DNA of 64,000 nt, taken from NCBI GenBank assembly GCA_021432635.1, contig MU270049.1, positions 498,347-562,346 on the forward strand, in the 5' to 3' direction. Below, piece after piece: positions 47,474 to 59,565 of the stretch. The notes under the pieces are model-generated. The model did no database searches. It was not told where the DNA came from and worked only from the letters and a program-made list of their open reading frames with translations. This DNA comes from Thozetella sp. PMI_491 (Eukaryota > Ascomycota > Sordariomycetes > Chaetosphaeriales > Chaetosphaeriaceae). The translations under genes were made by a program, and so were the position numbers. Numbering within the stretch: the stretch's first letter is position 1; every line of letters begins with the position of its first letter.

Positions 47474-50400
47474 GTGGGGGTGGTTGATCTTGACCCCATC
47501 TTCTCCGCGGCCACGCGCCGTACATCCCAATCGTACGAGCATATCATCATGGGTTCTCGGCCGAGGACGGCGTCAAAGATTACCCCCTTGTGTGTGCCAG
47601 AGATATGGCATGGTTGTCCCGTACCCAAGCTTACAATGCTGAGTGCTCTTAAGTTCGCACGTCCAGGCACCCAAGGACGTCGTGTCGAAGCGTCCGAGAC
47701 CTCCTGCTTAAAGACGGCCCCGGTGGCGGCGGGCAATACGCCTTTGTCCACATAACGGAGGAGCAGGGGGGAGGGGGCAACATGACGGAGGCTTTGTTGA
47801 GGATGGCGGGGAGTCGCACTTCCCCGACAATCAACGCCTGGGGTGCATGTACACGCGCGCGTGTCGAGTGGTCCAAGTTGCAACGGGGACACCGATGCCG
47901 TAGGGCACCATACCAACGTTGCAGGCACGGTGTAGCCAACATTACACGTCCAGGATTCTGGAAGCAGGGGACAAGCGTTAGGTAGGCGAGCCTCCGTGCC
48001 CTCGACAACTATATCAAGAGTAAATGGACCCCCATCGCAAGCATCGCCGATTCCTACAGGCGGTACGCACATCGTCACCCGACTGAGGCAAGAGAGATAA
48101 CGGCTATTACACGGGAACGATTCCCGGGCAGCCTGGCGTAATAGCGGCACAGAGAGAGGGTTTCTCCCCAAACACAAAGTCCTGGGCTGCTCTGAGCCAT
48201 ACCAGGAGTTAGGTGGGGGTCGCGCAGGGAAGGAGTTCAAGGTTCATCGTACTTGGACTACCTTCTTCGCCTCAAGTTAAAGTACAGTACTTTCAAGACG
48301 GAACAGAGGTGCGTGTCCATGGCTAGTTAATGTACCCTACCTAGTCAGGACCCCGGTCTCCTCTCGAGGCTAAAGATACCCCGAAGGTGACCTCATTCGG
48401 CCGGCGAATGTGCACTGCTGCTCCTCTTGAGAACCGAGAGTCCTCCTGCAGGAAACCTGTCTCGGCGGCCTGGGGCTTCCCCCAGAGAGTTGCAGTTGGA
48501 GGGCTGGGTTTTCATCACTCGAAACTCTCACCTGAGCAAAAAGGGGCGCATATCTCGTGGGGGTTCCAGCAGCCACAGACGCATCCAGTTTCGCCCGGGC
48601 AACGGTACACCACGGCCCGCCAGTTCGGTTCAGGGCGGGGGGGGTATTCTATACGCTTGGCGAGTTATATGTGCGCGTGTATGTGTGTGCGTGCGTGCCT
48701 AAGGTGTGCTTCGCGCGCTGTCGGCAGCCACTGCGTGGCCGTCCGGCGCTCTATCTAGCGGTGAGCACGTATGCACTCCTCCTCTCCGTCTCCTCATCCA
48801 CCCCCAGGTATTACATGCCGTTACGGCTGGGCAGGGCAAGCCCTTTCGCTGACTTGCAGCAACCAGGCACGCCCCGTGGGCTCGCTAGACAGGCACAAGG
48901 CATACCGTTGCCGAGGCGAGAGCTGGGGTAGGAGGGGAAGACGAGGTAGGGCGGTGCTATGCGCTCTGCGACGGAAATCCCTCAGCTCATTTGGGCAAGG
49001 TCGATGCTAGCTAACTTTTGCCCGAGAGGAGGATAGAGGGGGCAGAACAGAGTGTGCCTTACGGTTGAGTTCGCCCCGTGGTATTTTGACCGATTGAAGC
49101 CTACGTGGTACGTCGGTCTCAAATGGCTCGCTCATCCCCGAGGTACTGTGCATTTGTCTTCCACTTCTGTACGCCAGGCTATGCGCGGGACCTGGTGGTC
49201 TTGAACTTGTGGCACAAGAGCCGTTTACAAGCTGGCTCCCTCGCAGTGCGTCGGCAGTGCCCTGCCTCACAGCCCTGCCAATGGGGAGGTAAAACGAAGG
49301 GTCGGGTCGCACAAAGGACATTGAGGCATGCTTTTGGTGGTAGTGAAGGATCGACAGAGACTCGGTGTGTAAAAGGGGCCTCTTTCAGATTCCTTCGGGG
49401 GCCTTCGGAAGGCGGTGATCTTCTCTCAGGCTCCATTCTAGCTTCCCTCTGCATCAGGCTCCCTCGGCGGGCCGATGGCCTAGCAACTGGGCCCATTCTT
49501 GGGAGAGATTTTCCAACAACTGCCGCTCTCCGCTGTGTAATAGCCCTTGCGCGTGCGGCTGACGATAGGGGCGTGCTCTGTAAGGGCGGCGCATATTATG
49601 GAGCGGGGCTGCCCGGGCTGCTTGCAGCGGGCCATGTCCATAACACGAAAAATATTAAGTACTTCCAAGCGATCCCTATTGCCCCTACGAACGCCGCGGC
49701 CTGCTGCTGTACGCCTGCAGTTGAATGTATGCCGACTGCCATCGTCCGCTATTATATCCCTACAGTGCTTGCCAACGTCAGCTTCCCATGTGGGGGAGGA
49801 GGATTGTCTCATGGTCGGAACGGTAAGAGGACGGCCCTTAGCTTTGCTTCTGGACTCCCCGGTTTCTTCCTAGCAAGGCGATCTGGGGGTCCAGATCGGT
49901 ACAGACGCATTCTTCATGCATACCAAACAGCTGATGCTGCCCACTGGTCCTTGGAACCCGATAAGGAGGAGGGGACAGGCACCTGAATGAGGCGCGGTGG
50001 TTTGTCAGGGGGGTGACCACTTTCTTTTTCGTCGTCACGCTCAGCAATTCTCCATCGCAGGCCAGCTAGGTATCAGCGAAGAGCCGAGACAAGGGGCTGC
50101 TGAATAACCACCGACCACGAGGCTGTAAGACAGGCCAGCTTATGTTTTGGCTTTCGGGTCGCACGACGCAAAGATGCGACTCATTTTCCGGCCGAGCCTT
50201 GCTGGGCGATGATCCTGCGTACAACGTAGTCATCGAAGTGCATCTGGAGTCGCAGCCGCCTGGTTTCGGTCGAAGGGGAGGCCAACAGGAACCCGCGTGT
50301 GTGCGTGCTCGTGTGTGTGGTACTATTACTTCGTGTACATGGTTAGTACGGATACGTAGCAGTCGATGTTTCGTGGGGGAGACTCCCCCCACGCCCGCTC

Positions 50401-51651
50401 TGCTCGGCACCCCATTGATTGCTATCCGTACAGGGGTCCGGGGCATGGCGGTTTACCTCTCAATACCCCCCCCCTCCTCCCGCTGGACGCACGGAAGGAC
50501 CCTCTCCAGCGTCGCTTTAGTCGCAGGGACAAAAGCAACCATCAAACTACCCGGCATGGCAGCGTTGGTGGCGGCCATGTTCCCGCTCCTCTGCCTCCGT
50601 CTGTCTCAAGAAATGAGATGAGCTGGCTGTGGCTGCTGGCTGTGTACCTAGGCAGCTACCGATATTCAAAGGACGTGGGCACACCTCGGGTAGTACTTGC
50701 GGTGTATTGTGGCCTCGCAGTCCGTCTGTAATGGCAACTAGCCTAGCGCCACTGCCGTACATTTTGTTCTATTGCTTCTTTGCTTTGCGCCAAGATAGCG
50801 ATCCTCCCCCCCCCTCCCAACTTCTCTTCGTCCTTTACCCAACCAATTCTAGAGGGGGAAGGGGGGGGCGACCCGAGCCTTCCTCGCCCCGTGGACGGCC
50901 GAGCAGGGGACCAGGGCTGGCGGGGCTAGCCCATCCCGCGCCTATAGGTTGCGCCTGACGCACACTCTCCAGCATGGCAGCCCCCAGCGCCGCGAGAACC
51001 AGTCAGGTCGCGACTTTTCTTATCAGTGCTTCGCGCCCGGCCAATTAGGCACCCCGCACATATCCCCCAGAAGAAACCCTCGATGTGCGCCCCTTGGCAA
51101 TTCCTTGATAGCGGCGATTCGCATCGCGAGAACGAGCGAGACACGCGGATAGGCGGCAGGGGGAGGCCCCGGAAGCCCAAGTCCTCGGAGGTCGCAGATG
51201 GGGTCCCGACCAGCTGGGTACAGTACATCTGGTTTCGATTCGGCTGTACTATACATGGCCGTGGCCTGCGTGCCCATACCTGACCTGCTGAAATGTGCGC
51301 CTCGAAAGGTTTCGTTTCGGTCGTCTGATCCAGCAGCCGGTGGGCACCCACACTGTTCTTATATACCTAAAAAGCCGACCTAGGAAGTGAAAAGGCAACC
51401 TGCTGCCCCGTGCTCCTTCCGCCTCCCTGCTTCTTCTCGCATCGGTTGGTGCGATTTCCGTCTCTTGGCGTGCCTCTTTTTTTTTTTTTATATACCTCGT
51501 TTCGTCCCCTGGACGGCATGCGGTAACCTGCGGGAGAACTAAGAGAGGGAGAGAGTGAGCAAGCAACCCCCGTTTCCCGCGTCACATCTTTGGCGCGGCC
51601 CCGAGCTTGAGCAAAAACCACTTGCGACCCGGCGCGCCGGACTACGTGAGC

Positions 51652-53503
51652 ATGTGGTGGGATGCCGACACCGTCGACAAGACTGTCACGCGACAGTTTG
51701 TGTGCAGCCACTTGCTGCCGGGGGAGATAGAACGCCTGGACCAGCCGCTGGGCTTCGGCGATGGCCTCACGGACGGCACTTACTGGGAGTGGATCGAGGA
51801 GAAGGCCAAGAAGATTTTCCTGATCCTTGTCGATCTGGGCGTGCCCGATCAGATCTTTGGCGTCGTCGACGACTCGTGGGACGACCAGGACCTTCCCATC
51901 GCTTTGGACCAGGTGGAGCGCCTGGCCCTGACCGTGTCCAGGGATGAGAGGTCAGAAAAGCGCTTCTACTACCGTCAGTTCTACTACCTGCTACGGCCGC
52001 TCCGTAAGGGCGACCACAACAAGTACCAGGAGGACGAGGTGGTGCCACTGGACCTGGTTGACAGGAAGCCCGGCCTGGGAAGCAGCCACGGCGTCGATAA
52101 GGTGGTGCTACCTGGCGAGCCAGGCAAGGTCTTTTGCCGGCGCCGCATCCTCCTAGGCTCCGGGCCAGGCTCCTTAAGCTACGAGGACTTTCAGTTCGAG
52201 GTAAACAGCATCCGCAACATCCAAAATGACCATCTCGTCTCGTACTGGGCGTCCTACACCCACCAGGGGTATGGGTACGTCCTCTTCACTAAGGCCAGCG
52301 ACTACTCGCTCAAGTCGTTCCTCAACACCACGCCGGCAGCCGTCAAGAACATGGAGAAGGTAGCCCGGCGGCGCATGGTGTTGAACTGGATCCATTGCCT
52401 GGTCGACACGCTCTGCTACATCCACAACCGCGGCCTGTCGCACGGCCACATCACGCCCTCGACTGTTGTGTTCAACAACGTGCAGCACATCTCGTTTGCG
52501 GATTTCACGCGCTTCAACACGGAGCTCATGGCTGTCGTGGACAAGACGTCCTTCGACAAGGAATCGTACGACTATGCGGCCCCGGAGCAGTGGTTCAAGC
52601 CAACATCCGCGGTGCCCACCAGCCCCATCCAGCGCAAGTCCACTTTCCCCTCGGCCTCGACCTCGCCGGACAACAACTACACCTTCTCCATCAACCGCGG
52701 CAATACTGAGTACAGTCCCAATAATCCCATGGCCGTTCTGCACGCGCCGACACCGCACCTCAATCCGCAGGCGGCCGACATCTTTTCGCTCGGCTGCGTC
52801 ATCCTCGAGCTGCTCTCTTTCCTGCTCAAGAAGCACGGCCGGCCCTTTGCCACCCACCGTGCAGCCAAGCACAAGAGCGCAGGCCGCGGCGGCGCCGTGC
52901 TGGACTCGTCCTTCCACAAGAACCTGACCCAAGTGGAGAGCTGGATGACCCAGTTGGCCAAGGACGCGTCCAAGAAGGACGATGCCATCTTCCGCGGCTT
53001 CGCTCCCATGCTGCACCTGGTCGAACGGATGCTGGCACTCAACCCGGCCGACCGGCCTGCCGCGCACGACGTCCAAAAGCGCATGTACCAAGTGCTCACC
53101 GAGGCGTGCGGCATCCGGGAGCCACACTGCGTGCACGAGTACGGCGGCTGGGACTTCGGGTTGGGCCGCCTCAAGCTCAAGACCCAACCAACAGTGCTCA
53201 ACGACAATGCGGAGACCATGTCAATCGCGACCAAGCGAAGCAGCGGCAGCACCTCGCCGGGCCTGTACCACCGGCGGACTAACAGCGGCAACAGCAGCGG
53301 CAGCGGCGGTCGCATGGGGAGCGTCGCTACCGCCGTTCCCCGGGAGCCAACCTCGCCGTTGAGCGGGGTCTTCGAGCCTCTGCAAAGCATACGGAGCAGG
53401 GACAAGGTCCGCCCGGGCTGGCAGTCCCCTGTCTACGCAGGTGAGCGAAAATCCTAGTTTCCTTTGCCTCTCGACGACCCAGGCCCGCTGACTAGCAGTA
53501 TAG
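51652..53503 (+). CDS. Kinase-fold protein lacking catalytic residues (pseudokinase)
   Basis: A long exon (51652-53440) and probably a tiny last exon (53499-53503) after a GTGAGC...GCTGACTAGCAG intron encode about 598 residues. The N-terminal third is a fungal-type region (TVTRQFVCSHLLPGE, KIFLILVDLGVPDQIFG). A protein kinase-like domain follows. The fold markers YAAPEQW, DIFSLGCVILELLSF and NPADRPAAHDV are present, but the HRD loop reads HGHITPSTVV (His264-Gly-His266), DFG reads DFT (284-286) and the VAIK lysine is not seen. It should therefore not transfer phosphate by the normal route. An insertion of about 50 Ser/Pro/Asn-rich residues lies before helix F, and the C-terminus is Ser/Gly-rich. 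ATG 51652 is the first in the open frame. The open frame continues upstream to about 51559 without ATG, so an additional short first exon (possibly with the ATG at 51518) is likely. If the last intron is not used, translation ends at 53457. Confidence 0.82.
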
Positions 53504-55828
53504 CTTGACACCCCGGACCAGGGCATCACCTTCAGGTATTTCGTGCGAGGGGGGCACGATAGACCGTGCCCGAGCTTCAGAATATATTTACGAATAACCC
53601 CCCCCCCCCCCCCCATTTTTACGAGCACGGGCCTTCTCCATGCGTTTAAGTCCCCACGGTTAGTTCTATATGATTGGATTGATGAGATATGAGGTTGGGA
53701 CAAAGGACAAGGGCTCGGAGGCAAGGTGTTGGCGGTCATGTCATGTGTATTTCGGCCCTCTAACAAGTGATTGCTTACCTGCAATTTCTCGGGCAGCAGC
53801 ATCGTCGCGAGCAAATGAAAAGTTAATCAGCACCATCATTCCTCTGGTTGCAAGAGCTTAGAAGCGCAGGGTATGCATGCCATACTGCACAAGCAGGCAT
53901 GTTCCTATGCACCAAGTAGATGGCACGTGGATACTGTTTGCGGGTTAGCGCCGCTGTGATATCCGTTGGGCCTGGGGAAGCGGATTGCTTAATCTCGCGA
54001 AGCGCTGTACAGAAAATTCGCCAAATGCTGCCAAGCCGGCCGCGTGTGTGAGACGGGGAAGGTGCAGCCATGAGCGACAGGGGTTGTAATTGTTGCGTCA
54101 TGGATTCCCGGTGGATTCTCACAACCTGGCTCTCCCTGGCGAGGTTTGAGGCACTTGATTGCCCCGATGCTAATATTGGGCGTGGCTCCTGGTCAATTCT
54201 GCAATATCGCTCATGCGATAGGCCTTGCATCCAGGAATCCGGGCACCAATGGCCAAAGCGGCGCTGACCGGCGCCTCTTCGGTGGAGGACCGTAGTGCAG
54301 GACCATTCGTTCCGTGGCTTGATGAGCTATCGTCGGTCGAAACAGCAGGTGGTGACGTTATCGTCAGCGAGTAGCCACATCTTCCCCTCCTTCGACCGAT
54401 CCTCATCGTGTGGGTAGCACGGACAATCGACCTCTGTCGAACCAGCTGCACGACAAGGCCGCTGTGCCTGTGGCGGGCACATGCGTTTGAAACACTGATG
54501 CTAACTCCACCTGCGGCCGTTTGATGGGCGCACTGGCGCAATCGTCATCACTTTTTTTTTTTCTCTCTCTCTCGCTTCACAGCGGGCGGGACCGAGGAAA
54601 ATCCACACGGACAGGGGCGTCAAGAGAAATGTGGACTTTGCTCTTCTCCGACTACGGACCGTGCCAACCGCTGCTACCCGTCCCCTTTTTTTTTGGTTCT
54701 TTTTGTATTTTATTTCATTTTTGATAGCCGCCTTGATTGTAGAAAGGGGAAGAGCCCAGGCCGCGAGATAGCGTCGAGATGAACGCCCGCGCGTCGTGGC
54801 TAGGGTGCCAAGAGGCAATGAAAAGAGACCGGTTCCTTGTCTGGGCCGACGCCAATCGTGTGCCTACTGAGCTCGGCGACCAATGGGGAGCGACTTCCTC
54901 CCATGGCTGCCCCTCGGCGTTGAAGCTAATCGTCGCCCCCCCCTCCCGCGTCTCCCCTGTTCGTTGGTCCGTTGGTTCGGACCTTTGGCAGTTTAGTGGC
55001 GTAACACCGCAGCATGTTCGATTGCTTTCCCTCCTAAGCTCCTCGAGCTAGCTGCATCCACGACACCGACCCGGAGCTTCTCCTGATGGGCGCGGCACCC
55101 CTGGCCCCCCCCCTGTCGGTCGGCTGTTGCAGCGGATCCAGCCAACCATGGGACGGGCCTACTGTCGTAAAGGTGATGCAGCCTTTCGTGGGACTAAAAA
55201 CAGGGAAAAGCTTCCGCGTGTCGAGCAACGCCAGAATAAAATGTATCTGGGGCATTGATCTACCGGGAGTTGAGCCTCTCTTCCTTTTCTCCCCTCCGCT
55301 CCTTCCCACTCGTTCTCTCGCTACCCTGCCCGAGGCTCGTTGCTGGATCCAGTCCGTCGCGTGCCGCTTTCGTTCGTTTGCGTGTCACGATCGAGTGCTG
55401 ACGAGGATCGTCTCGACTCGCTTTCGCGCCATCAGCAGCTGCCCCCACCGCCGCCTGTCCAAGCTGTCACAAATTTAGCTGCGTGTCAGGAACCAGCCGC
55501 TGGTACCTGTGGCCATCCCTTCGCTGTGACCACATCCACTCCGTCGCTCTTGCCTCGTGACTCTCGTTTGGAGCACCTTTCGGAGAAAGACGAGACGAGA
55601 TTTGACAAAGGTCGTCCCGGTAACACCTTCGTCTGCTGGGCTGGAATTCCATACCTCGAGAAGACCCGCTCGCTTTAGCATATTCCTGAGACAGCCTGCG
55701 CATGTCCCACCCCCACAAGGCTGTATCATCCGACCTCGCATCGCCTTGACCCGCCGGCGACCTGCTGTTTTTCTTGCTTCTGCTGCTCGCCCGCTTCCTA
55801 TTTCTTGACACAGCACCCGTCAAGAAGT
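53504..55828. other. Intergenic and leader of the glucanosyltransferase gene
   Basis: Includes a poly-C run of 17 (53598-53614) just downstream of the kinase-like gene and a T-run near 54550. A pyrimidine-rich stretch of about 600 bp precedes the next gene. A 15-residue upstream open frame (55702-55749) ends 79 nt before the glucanosyltransferase ATG. Other open frames look random. Confidence 0.5.
53598..53614. repeat. Poly-C tract
   Basis: About 17 consecutive C residues about 95 bp after the kinase-like gene, probably in its 3' flank. Confidence 0.95.
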
Positions 55829-57334
55829 ATGAGGCTTTCTCTGTGCGCCGCCGCGCTCCTCAGCGCCGGGGTCGCCAACGCGCTCTCTACCATCAAGGCT
55901 GTTGGCAACAAGTTCTTCGATGAGGACGGGAATCGGTTCTTCATGAAGGGTATGGCCAAGCTTCCCGAACCCCCTTGGCAGTTACCAGTCTGACATGTTC
56001 CGCAGGCATTGCCTACCAGTTAACTGAAGGTTGGTGGCCCAAGAGCCCCCCTCCCCATGCGGCGTCGTTGCCAAGCTCTAGGCGACTCTTGTCTAACTGC
56101 CCACCCTAAAAACAGATGACCCGCTCGTGGATACCGAGCAGTGCGCTCGAGACGCCAGTTTGATGAAGACCCTTGGTGCAAACGCCATCCGCGTCTACCA
56201 CGTTGATAGCAAGGCCAATCACGATGGGTGCATGAAGGAGTTCGCAAACGTGGGCATCTACACGCTCATCGACTTGGACACCTTTAACACGTACATCCTT
56301 CCTGTGAGTCTCTCCACATACACCCCTCGTCCCGTGTTCCAGTTTGCTGACCAGGCGGATGAACCAAAAAGAACGACCCTTGGTGGAACCAGACTCAGCA
56401 CGACGCTTATGCTGCTGTGATGGATGCCTTTGCTCACTATGACAACACGCTTGGGTTCTTCGTCGGGAACGAGATCATCGCTCTCAACAATCAGTCCCAA
56501 GTCGCGCCGTACATCAAGGCTGCGGCCCGTGATATGAAAGCCTACCGGAAATCCAAGAACTACCGAGAGATCCCCATCGGCTACTCGGCTGCCGACATTG
56601 CGGAGCTTCGCCCGGCGCTCCAGGACTACCTGACGTGCGGTGGGAACTCGAGCGAGATCATCGACTTCTTCTCGCTCAACTCGTATGAGTGGTGCGACCC
56701 TTCGACTTACGAGACATCGGGCTACAAGAACCTGGAGTCCATGGCCGTCAACTTCCCGGTTCCTTTCTTCTTCTCCGAGACGGGCTGCAACACCGGTAAG
56801 GAGCGCCTCTTTGATGACCAGGCTGCCATCTTCGGCCCGAACATGATCGACGACTGGAGTGGCTCCCTGGTGTACGAGTGGATCGAGGAAGCAAACCACT
56901 ATGGCCTCATCTCATACGGCCCCAAGCCGGACCCCACGGCCACCGGTAGCGACATCGTGGGTGGCTTCTCCCGCATGGGCACTCCGACCCCGGTCTCGCC
57001 TGACTTCAACAACCTCAAAGCGGCCTGGGCGACCATCACCCCTACCGGTGTCGCGAGCTCAAACTACAACCCCCAGTCGGTTTCGACCCGCGCATGCCCA
57101 ACTTCATCGTCCGGTGGCTGGCTGGTTAACGGCAACGTCGCGCTCCCGAGCCTGGGTGAGACATACAGCGGCACCTACAGCAGCGCACCCACGGCCACCG
57201 GAACGGTGGGCACAGACACCTCAGGCAGCGCGTCGCCGTCCTCCACCAAGAACCCTGCACCGCCCAACAAGGAGATCGCCGGAATGAGTGCCGGCCTGGT
57301 TGGCGTCATGCTATTTTTCACCTTCTGGATGTAA
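55829..57334 (+). CDS. GPI-anchored 1,3-beta-glucanosyltransferase (GH72, Gel/Gas)
   Basis: Four exons (55829-55949, 56006-56029, 56116-56303, 56372-57334) encode about 431 residues. The second exon is only 24 nt. The enzyme splits and rejoins beta-1,3-glucan chains, elongating them in the cell wall. MRLSLCAAALLSAGVANA is a signal peptide. The GH72 domain has the acid/base Glu145 (FFVGNEI) and the nucleophile Glu247 (FFFSETGCN), 102 residues apart as in the family. Many relatives have Tyr rather than Thr after the second Glu. There is no cysteine-rich CBM43 module, placing it with the shorter Gel proteins. A Ser/Thr/Pro-rich linker leads to a hydrophobic C-terminus (GLVGVMLFFTFWM) suited to GPI attachment. 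It acts at the outer plasma membrane and wall. Confidence 0.95.
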
Positions 57335-58583
57335 CGGGCCAGACCCGAGCTTTTGTTGTGTGCTTGTCAAAAACGGAAGTGATACCCCCATTCTCGTCGT
57401 TCTTTCTGATCAAGCAGCGGGCTTGATCTTATACACTTTTTACAACCCCAGTTGCGCGACGGATGCTTAGATGATACCCCCGACACACGGCCATCTTTGC
57501 CCACTGGGTTCTCTGATACCGCACATCTCGCAGATGGTAGTCGATAGCGGATATCATTAACTGCCCTTTCCCCTGCCCTCCCTGGTGCCGGCGTGCCGGG
57601 AGCGTGCTTGGAGGGGGGTATCCGAAGTAGGCGAAGGAGGGCCTGGAATGAAGCAGCTCTTCGTGCCACGAAGCGGGCTGGGCTTGGATCGGATGTCAAC
57701 ATCGATGAAGATGGTATGTTTGACTTGTGTGGTTGGATTACCACTCCTGGAAGCCGCGAAGCCGGCGCCCAGGCAGGATCAGATCATGATACCCCCCAAT
57801 CGTCTATTGGATTTGTGGGCGGCGCTTTGCAGGTTGCTTAGCCCTCTCTTGGAGAGAGGGCATATTATTCTTTGTGAGATAATTCGTTAATGGGCCCGGG
57901 CTGTCGATGCCGGCGGGCTCCGAGATTCACCGCACATACAGCACATGCATCATGCAAATAATCTGGAGAGGCCAGGCTAAAGGGGCCTACCTCTTGCAGG
58001 CGCGGAATGGAGAAGGGCAGGGCCGGAGTAGCACACTAGACTTCGGGAATAATAGACCTGCTAGACAACCACTGCTTCGAGCAAACTCCTGCGTTACTTC
58101 CTGGATGTTGGAGGCCGCTCTGCAATACGAGGCATGTGCCATGAAGTCAGGCGCAACGTTCCCGCTCCCTCCTGCCCCCCCAACACCTCCTCGGTCAGAG
58201 CATCATGAGGAAGGAGTGTGCGTTAACCAGTACCACCACAGCCAACTTGAATCTCATCTTGGACACAAGCTGTGCTTTTCTTTCTGGCTCACTTCCGCCG
58301 CACCTATCCGACCAGTCCATCATCCTTTCACTCCATCCTCCTATTGACCTATTTCCTAATCCTACAGACACTCGGGCTCAGACATATGTCTTAGATACCC
58401 CCACCTTGTACCATCAGCAGAACATTCGCACCACCCACAACCTCACGAAGTCACACTCGGTCACAGCGACGACAACGTGCAGGTTCGGATCTACATCTAG
58501 CAAACTTGCCGTGGCTTATCCACCTGTAAGTCGGGATTACGCCCCAAGTGGACATTCCCTAACACAAGATCCGACTCAAGAAT
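57335..58583. other. Intergenic
   Basis: 3' flank of the glucanosyltransferase gene and 5' flank of the next gene. The open frame 58205-58615 is rich in Ser/Thr/His and has no domain. It is more likely leader sequence. No other feature. Confidence 0.5.
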
Positions 58584-59565
58584 ATGTCGGTACCGTCACG
58601 CCCACTTCGCCCTAGCGACCAGTGCCCTGCACACACGCACGAGCCATAGGTGCGCCCAGCGCGTGAGCGACATTGCCACTCGTGGTGGCCCTGCGGTGTA
58701 CGTCGGTACGTGCTCATCGCCTTCGCCGTTCTGGTGCTCGCGATTTTGATCACGGCAACGGTGCTCGGAGTACTGGCCAACAGGCGGTTTGCAGAGACTC
58801 GGCCACTCGGCCAGCATTACATCCGAGCAACGGGCAAGAGCGGTGGAGGGGAGCAGGGAAGCGCCACAGTAGGTGTCAACATGCCGAGGGATGACAGCTT
58901 GGTCGCCAGGCCAGTGGGGGCCGCAGCAGAAGGGAGGCCTAGACTGCTGCCACGCGTCAGCCGAGAGAATAGCGGAGTGTCCTCGCTGTGTCAAGAGGGA
59001 ATGGCAGACTGCGAGCGCTTCGGGATGCCAGTAAGTCCCCCATGACCCTGAGATTCGGCCGGAAAGGCGAGCACATCCATTGACGGCCACGCAGAATGTC
59101 TGTTGTCCGGCTGGCATGTCATGCTTCTCTTCTCGTGACACACCCTCGAGGATCTACTGCTGCGGTCCTCCCTCATATGCGGAGAACTGGCACGGCTCGT
59201 CCTCAAATGCAGAAGTCCCATCCTGCCCTGTAGATCATCACGCATGCGCGTCCAGTGAGGGGGGTAGGTGCTGCCTGCACAATACGACATGCACAACTGG
59301 CGGGTGCGTCAAGGTGCTGGCAGCTGCAGCAGGGTTTGAGAGCCGCTGGCTTTCCGACGGGGTCGACGAGAGATTGGAAGGGACGGCACGCAATAAGAGC
59401 CTCATGCCGCAGCTGCCGGGGAATCGTGCGGCGGAGGTCACGCTGGTCAAGACCGGGGAGGTCGCGCAGATGTGCGGTGCGGAGAGAGCGGCGCGGCAGC
59501 AAGGGTGCATAGGAGCACTAGCCCTGTCAACCCTTACGAGCATCGTATTGGCGGTGGCTTTTTGA
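58584..59565 (+). CDS. Cysteine-rich single-pass membrane protein of unknown function
   Basis: The coding signal is clear from 58650 to 59030 and from 59095 to 59565, joined by a 64-nt GTAAGT...GCAG intron in phase 0. The protein has a strong membrane segment (VLIAFAVLVLAILITATVLGVLA), a spacer, a Cys-rich module (DCERFGMP-NVCCPAGMSC, YCCGPPSY, SCPVDHHACASSEGGRCCLHNTTCTTGGC) and a hydrophobic C-terminus that could be a GPI signal. Fungi have secreted proteins with the same CCPAG/CC pattern, but no function is known to me. The start is uncertain. The frame after 58650 has no ATG before the membrane segment. A 60-nt intron (58590-58649, weak GTACCG donor, TAG acceptor) would join ATG 58584 in frame. 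Either this or another upstream exon supplies the start. Confidence 0.62.

Larger units (their letters stand above)
47022..51651. other. Long intergenic region
   Basis: About 4.6 kb. It contains an AATAAA at 47192-47197 that may end the dehydrogenase transcript and a 13-bp perfect inverted repeat at 47424-47473. It also holds alternating GTGTGC stretches near 48670-48700. The minus-strand open frame 47362-48240 (292 codons) and plus-strand frame 49105-49986 (293 codons) show no known domain or splice logic and are not called. The last 100 bases probably hold the leader, and perhaps a first exon, of the next gene. Confidence 0.5.

Noticed and set aside
47362..48240. 292-codon minus-strand frame, considered as a phospholipase or phosphorylase fragment
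   Set aside because: Short stretches such as IVSLGTGQP recalled known folds, but no motif series held up, and the hairpin lies within it.
49105..49986. 293-codon plus-strand frame
   Set aside because: No domain, mixed composition, and no supporting splice or promoter signals.
51518..51563. Five-base first exon and 41-nt intron for the kinase-like gene
   Set aside because: It restores frame to an ATG, but the intron would be shorter than usual for fungi; kept only as an alternative.
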